Of a stretch of DNA of 8,814 bases, positions 5,196 to 8,814 are shown piece after piece. Positions within the stretch are counted from its first letter, which is position 1; each line of letters opens with the position of its first letter. The stretch lies in contig JAEDNK010000061.1 of the NCBI GenBank assembly GCA_016302545.1, forward strand, positions 1-8,814, given 5' to 3'. The notes under the pieces are model-generated. The model had not been told where the DNA came from and did no database searches. It saw only the letters and a list, made by a program, of their open reading frames with translations. The DNA is from Bacillota bacterium (GTDB lineage: Bacteria; Bacillota; Clostridia; Peptostreptococcales; Anaerovoracaceae). The position numbers and the translations under genes are program-made.

Positions 5196-8100
5196 ATGAA
5201 CTGGACTAAAGAGCAGCAGAGAGCAATAGAACTGAGAAACAAGAACATTCTGGTGGCAGCGGCGGCAGGCTCCGGCAAGACCGCCGTTCTCGTAGAGCGC
5301 ATAAAACGCCTCATTTTAGAGGACAGATGCCCTATCGACAGAATGCTTATCGTCACCTTCACCAACGCGGCAGCCGCCGAAATGAAGGAAAAGATAGAGA
5401 AGGCGATTTCAAAGTCCATCGGCGAAATATCGGAAAGAACCGCAGCCGGCGGAGGCAAAATGAGCGAAAAGGATAAGGAGGATCTGATTTTCCTTAAAAA
5501 ACAGATGGATCTTCTCCCTTCGTCAAATATCAGCACCTTTCACGCCTTTGCCCTTGACGTTATACGCCGATATTTTTATCTGACCGACATAGAGCCCAAT
5601 TTCAGAATCTGCGATGCCGGACAGCAGACAATCCTTAAGGGACAGGCCATGGATATACTGCTGGAGAAATACTACGAGGCAGGGGAGCCGGAATATTTTG
5701 AATTTCTGAGAAAATTCAGCGGTGACAGAAACGACAACCGTCTGAGGGAGATGATAGAAAAGGCATACGATACCATTCAGAGCCTTCCGGAGCCTTTTCT
5801 TTGGCTGGACCGTAGCCTTAGCACCGTGGATGCAGACCTGGAGGAATTCATGGAAGGTCCTGCGGTCAGATACATGATAGAGGATTTTGCACGGAGCCTT
5901 GATACCGCCCTTTCCGGACTTCAGGATAATCTGGAAAAGACCCGCAGAGAGGGGCTTTCCGGTGCTGAGGAGCTTGCGTCCATGGATATGGCACTGGCGC
6001 TGGAACTTAAAAAGACAGCCTCGGAAGGCACTTTCGACGAAATCAGGGCTACTTTGGAAAGCTTTAAGCTGCCGGTAATGAACAAAAAATACTTTTCTCC
6101 GGAAAAAAACGGCGGAGACAGCGCTGCTCTTTCAGCCATCAAGGAGTATATGGAAAAAAACAGGAACGTCCTTAAGGAGGCGATTTCCTCCGCAAAAAAG
6201 AACTGCTTCTACGACACCGCTGAAAACCTCTGGCTTGAGGTCAAAGCCACGGGTCCGGATGTAAAATATTTTGCAGAGCTGGTAAAAGCTTTCGGCCGGA
6301 TTTATGACGAAGTGAAGGCAGAAAAAGGGCTGGTGGACTTCAGCGACATCGAGCACCGCGCCTATGAAATACTCAAGGACGAGGAGGCGGCAGGCTTTTT
6401 CAGAAACAAGTTCATGCACATTTTCATAGATGAGTATCAGGACAGCAATGTGATTCAGGAGGCCTTAATCGGTACCATATGCCGCGAAAACAACCTGTTT
6501 ATGGTTGGAGACGTCAAGCAGAGCATATATAAGTTCAGGCTGGCGGAGCCGGAGATTTTTCAGGAAAAATACAGGGAATACGCCTGCGCCATGGAGGGTG
6601 ACGGAGAAAACTCCCTTTCGGAAAAGATAGACCTTAACAGGAATTTCAGAAGCAAGAAGCCGGTAATCGACTTCATCAACAGCGTCTTCGAAAAGACCAT
6701 GGCAGACTACGATGAAAATGCGGCCCTCTATCCGGGGGACCCTTTCGCGGAAAACTGCAATTATCAGCCCAAGCTATTTTTGGCCTCTACGCCCTGGGAC
6801 GAGGAGGACCAGCCTGACGATGAATTGAAGCTGCTGCTTAAAGCGGAAAAGGAGGCTCTGGCTGCGGCGGCAATCATCAGAAGCAGTCTCGGAAAGCCTT
6901 TCTTCGACAGCAAGCAGGGAAAGGAACGACCTCTGGAAAAGAGGGATATTGTAATCCTCATGCGCGGCGTAAAAAACTACGGAGACATGTTTTACCGCAT
7001 CCTTACGGAAAACGGCTTGCCTGCATATGTGGACGACAACGACGGATATTTTGACACCATAGAGATAAACACTTTTATGGCGCTGCTTGCAATAATCGAC
7101 AACAAAAAGCAGGATGTGGAGCTTCTGACGGTAATGCGCTCGGAAATTCTGGACTACTCCATACCTCAGCTTGCCCAGATAAGGAGAGAGTTTAAGGAAG
7201 GTTCATATTTTGCCGCTCTGGAGGCTTATGCCCGGGGAGGAGCTGATGAAGAGCTTCGCAGCAAGGCTTTACGGACCTTACAACAGATAGAAAAGTGGCA
7301 GAAGCAGAGCAGAGTTCTGCCTCTCGAAGAGCTGGTGTGGGAGCTGATGCTTTCCACAGGCTTTTATATTGCCATGGGCGCAATGCCTGCAGGAAGCCAG
7401 CGGCAGGCAAATATGAGGGCGCTGGTAGATAAGGCTGCCGGTTACCGCAAAACTCAGGACGGCTCCCTGTACGGGTTTATGAAATATATCGATGCCGTAA
7501 AGAAAAAAAAGGTAGCCATGGGGCAGGTTAAAATGGCTGCCGAAGACGACGATACCGTAAGAATAATGACTATACATAAGTCAAAGGGACTTGAATTTCC
7601 AATGGTGCTGCTCTGCGGCTTCTGCCGCAAGCTGAATTATACGGCTATGGGAAAGGGTACCGCCCTCCATAAGGACTTCGGCATAGGACTGCCGGTGGTG
7701 AATTACCATCAAAGCTGGTTTAAAACCACCCTTCTCCAGAATGCAGTAAAACAAAGATTTCGCCGTGAGGAGGTGGAGGAGGAGAAAAGGGTGCTCTACG
7801 TCGCCATGACCAGAGCAAGAGATATCCTGTACCTTCTGGGAATCTCAGAAGACCCGCCTGCAGAGGTGGAAAAGGTAATGGGAGAGATGCCAAAAGACTT
7901 CAGTTATTTTACCATGACGGGCAGAACCATCTGTATGAAGCGAAGTGGCTGGGAGGAGATTTTTAATAAAGATCTTACAGGACTGTCAAAGGGCAGAAAG
8001 CGGGCTGCCGAAGACGCAGTAAAACTCCTGAAGCAGGAGCCTAAACCTATTGCAGGCGATATACTCAGTCGCCTTACCTTTACATATCCTTACGAAAGGG

Positions 8101-8759
8101 AGCTTTCCGTCAAATCAAAGTACTCCGTAAGCGAATTGACTGCCGACCATAATGCGAAGGACAGATTAAGCTTAGGCACTGTTGAGCTTGCCGAACCTGA
8201 AAGCTTCAAGCTCAGCAGCGGATATACGGCGGCCCAGATAGGAACCATAACTCACAAAGTTCTGGAACGGCTTGATTTTGCCGAGGCTGCAGAGGGCGGT
8301 GTTTCATATGTTGAGAAGCTTCTGGAAAAAATGGTAGAGGATGAATTCATAATCCGCCGGGAGGCTGACGCGGTGGATGCCGCAAGGCTCGCAGAGTTTG
8401 CCGCATCGCCTCTGGGAAGGCGCATTGCCGCAAGTCCCGCCGTATACAGAGAGAAGCCTTTTAACCTTGTCTGTGATGTAAATGGAAGCTCTGCTCTCGT
8501 TCAGGGCATTATAGACTGCTTCTTCGAAGAAGGAGACGCTCTGGTGCTGGTGGACTACAAGACCACCAACGTTAAGAGTAAGGAGGAGTTTGCTCGCCGC
8601 AGAGATGAAATTGCATCAAGGTATTCCTTGCAGATGAGCCTGTATAAGAGAGCTTTGGAGGAGGCCACAGGAAAGTCCGTAAAGGAAACCTGTCTGTACC
8701 TGACAAATATCGGAGAGGTCATCAGGAGCTTTCCGCAGGAAAATAAATCAAAGGCATAA
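5196..8759 (+). CDS. addA: AddA, ATP-dependent helicase/nuclease subunit A
   Basis: AddA is the UvrD-like 3'-5' helicase and nuclease subunit of AddAB, which resects double-strand breaks and responds to Chi-type sites to start RecA-dependent repair. The 1187-residue protein matches the family's usual length (about 1230 in Bacillus subtilis). Visible motifs: WTKEQQRAI at 3-11, Walker A AAAGSGKTAVL (22-32), VTFTNAAAAEMKEKI, STFHAFALDVI, Walker B IDEYQDSN (411-418), VGDVKQSIYKFR (437-448), LNRNFRS (480-486), MTIHKSKGLEF (791-801) and VLYVAMTRARD (866-876). The carboxy-terminal RecB-type nuclease domain keeps H1020, D1107 in GIID, D1120 and K1122 in DYKT, and the Q1146/Y1150 pair, so it should cut DNA. 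GGAGGAG (5186-5192) sets the ATG, 12 bases after the helicase stop. The usual partner gene addB is not adjacent. Its TAA abuts a truncated, oppositely oriented Fic gene. Confidence 0.96.
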   Translation: MNWTKEQQRAIELRNKNILVAAAAGSGKTAVLVERIKRLILEDRCPIDRMLIVTFTNAAAAEMKEKIEKAISKSIGEISERTAAGGGKMSEKDKEDLIFLKKQMDLLPSSNISTFHAFALDVIRRYFYLTDIEPNFRICDAGQQTILKGQAMDILLEKYYEAGEPEYFEFLRKFSGDRNDNRLREMIEKAYDTIQSLPEPFLWLDRSLSTVDADLEEFMEGPAVRYMIEDFARSLDTALSGLQDNLEKTRREGLSGAEELASMDMALALELKKTASEGTFDEIRATLESFKLPVMNKKYFSPEKNGGDSAALSAIKEYMEKNRNVLKEAISSAKKNCFYDTAENLWLEVKATGPDVKYFAELVKAFGRIYDEVKAEKGLVDFSDIEHRAYEILKDEEAAGFFRNKFMHIFIDEYQDSNVIQEALIGTICRENNLFMVGDVKQSIYKFRLAEPEIFQEKYREYACAMEGDGENSLSEKIDLNRNFRSKKPVIDFINSVFEKTMADYDENAALYPGDPFAENCNYQPKLFLASTPWDEEDQPDDELKLLLKAEKEALAAAAIIRSSLGKPFFDSKQGKERPLEKRDIVILMRGVKNYGDMFYRILTENGLPAYVDDNDGYFDTIEINTFMALLAIIDNKKQDVELLTVMRSEILDYSIPQLAQIRREFKEGSYFAALEAYARGGADEELRSKALRTLQQIEKWQKQSRVLPLEELVWELMLSTGFYIAMGAMPAGSQRQANMRALVDKAAGYRKTQDGSLYGFMKYIDAVKKKKVAMGQVKMAAEDDDTVRIMTIHKSKGLEFPMVLLCGFCRKLNYTAMGKGTALHKDFGIGLPVVNYHQSWFKTTLLQNAVKQRFRREEVEEEKRVLYVAMTRARDILYLLGISEDPPAEVEKVMGEMPKDFSYFTMTGRTICMKRSGWEEIFNKDLTGLSKGRKRAAEDAVKLLKQEPKPIAGDILSRLTFTYPYERELSVKSKYSVSELTADHNAKDRLSLGTVELAEPESFKLSSGYTAAQIGTITHKVLERLDFAEAAEGGVSYVEKLLEKMVEDEFIIRREADAVDAARLAEFAASPLGRRIAASPAVYREKPFNLVCDVNGSSALVQGIIDCFFEEGDALVLVDYKTTNVKSKEEFARRRDEIASRYSLQMSLYKRALEEATGKSVKETCLYLTNIGEVIRSFPQENKSKA

Positions 8760-8814
8760 ACACGGCGGTGGCTCTTGTGTTACCTTCGCCGAAGGGATGA
8801 ATCTGCCAGATGTC
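8722..8814 (-). pseudogene. Fic-family protein, active-site fragment, probably truncated
   Basis: The minus strand entering from the right edge is open to a TGA at 8724-8722. Its first residues are DIWQIHPFGEGNTRATAVFM, with the Fic core motif HPFGEGNTR encoded at 8799-8773. Fic proteins transfer AMP or related groups from nucleotides to target-protein hydroxyls; the motif histidine is the catalytic base and the acidic residue binds the metal. In relatives the similarity continues for some 50 or more residues (typically a YLR-containing helix after AVF). Here it is replaced after AVFM by PLIYFPAESS and a stop, just where the addA stop codon lies. Only the part from the motif onward is in view; the body of the gene would lie to the right. 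I infer loss of the carboxy-terminal part, so function is doubtful. Confidence 0.7.

Noticed and set aside
5887..6078. Plus-strand 63-codon frame inside addA
   Set aside because: It is an out-of-frame shadow of addA without a ribosome binding site or family resemblance.
7764..7790. GGAGGTGGAGGAGGAG-like run in addA as an internal ribosome binding site
   Set aside because: It encodes the expected Glu-rich stretch just before helicase motif VI, and no start codon with a sensible domain boundary follows.
8763..8792. CGGCG...CGCCG inverted pair after addA as a terminator
   Set aside because: The stem is only five pairs with a loop of about 20 bases and no following T-run; the bases are accounted for by the Fic coding frame.
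8797..8814. Plus-strand ATG at 8797 as the start of the next operon gene
   Set aside because: The purine-rich GAAGGG touches the ATG with no spacing, and the opposite strand there encodes a clear Fic motif, which explains the sequence better.

Overview
The window looks like chromosomal DNA of a low-to-moderate GC Firmicute, most likely a clostridial (Eubacteriales-type) anaerobe. Evidence: strong purine-rich GGAGG-type ribosome binding sites, tightly packed genes, the Firmicutes-typical exoribonuclease YhaM, and a double-strand-break nuclease subunit of AddA type rather than RecB. No closer assignment is possible from the sequence alone.

Layout. Positions 1-97 carry no recognisable complete gene; a short GC-rich motif there may be the end of a repeat or insertion sequence. 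nadE (98-835, minus) encodes the ammonia-dependent NAD+ synthetase. An AT-rich divergent intergenic region (836-1022) holds nadE's leader and ribosome binding site, a 16-bp perfect palindrome, a separate inverted repeat, and the promoter of a rightward operon. That operon has four genes: a YhaM-type 3'-5' exoribonuclease (1023-2051), a divergent tRNA nucleotidyltransferase (2044-3366), a short RecD2-like helicase (3354-5183) and the helicase-nuclease AddA (5196-8759). Junctions are +8 bp overlap, +13 bp overlap and a 12-bp gap, so translation is probably coupled. The minus strand at the right edge (8722-8814) encodes the active-site segment of a Fic-family protein whose family resemblance stops at the addA stop codon; it looks truncated.

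How the genes fit together. The operon joins RNA 3'-end metabolism (YhaM, CCA enzyme) with DNA end processing (RecD2-like helicase, AddA). AddA normally works with AddB, which is absent here; a RecD2-type helicase sits in that place instead.

No wholly new system is evident. Points worth following up: a tRNA nucleotidyltransferase lacking several consensus catalytic-domain residues, an intrinsic-terminator-like hairpin inside the start of the recD2-like gene, a 12-bp tandem repeat forming the YhaM tail and running into the next gene's ribosome binding site, the truncated Fic gene abutting addA, and the palindrome upstream of nadE.
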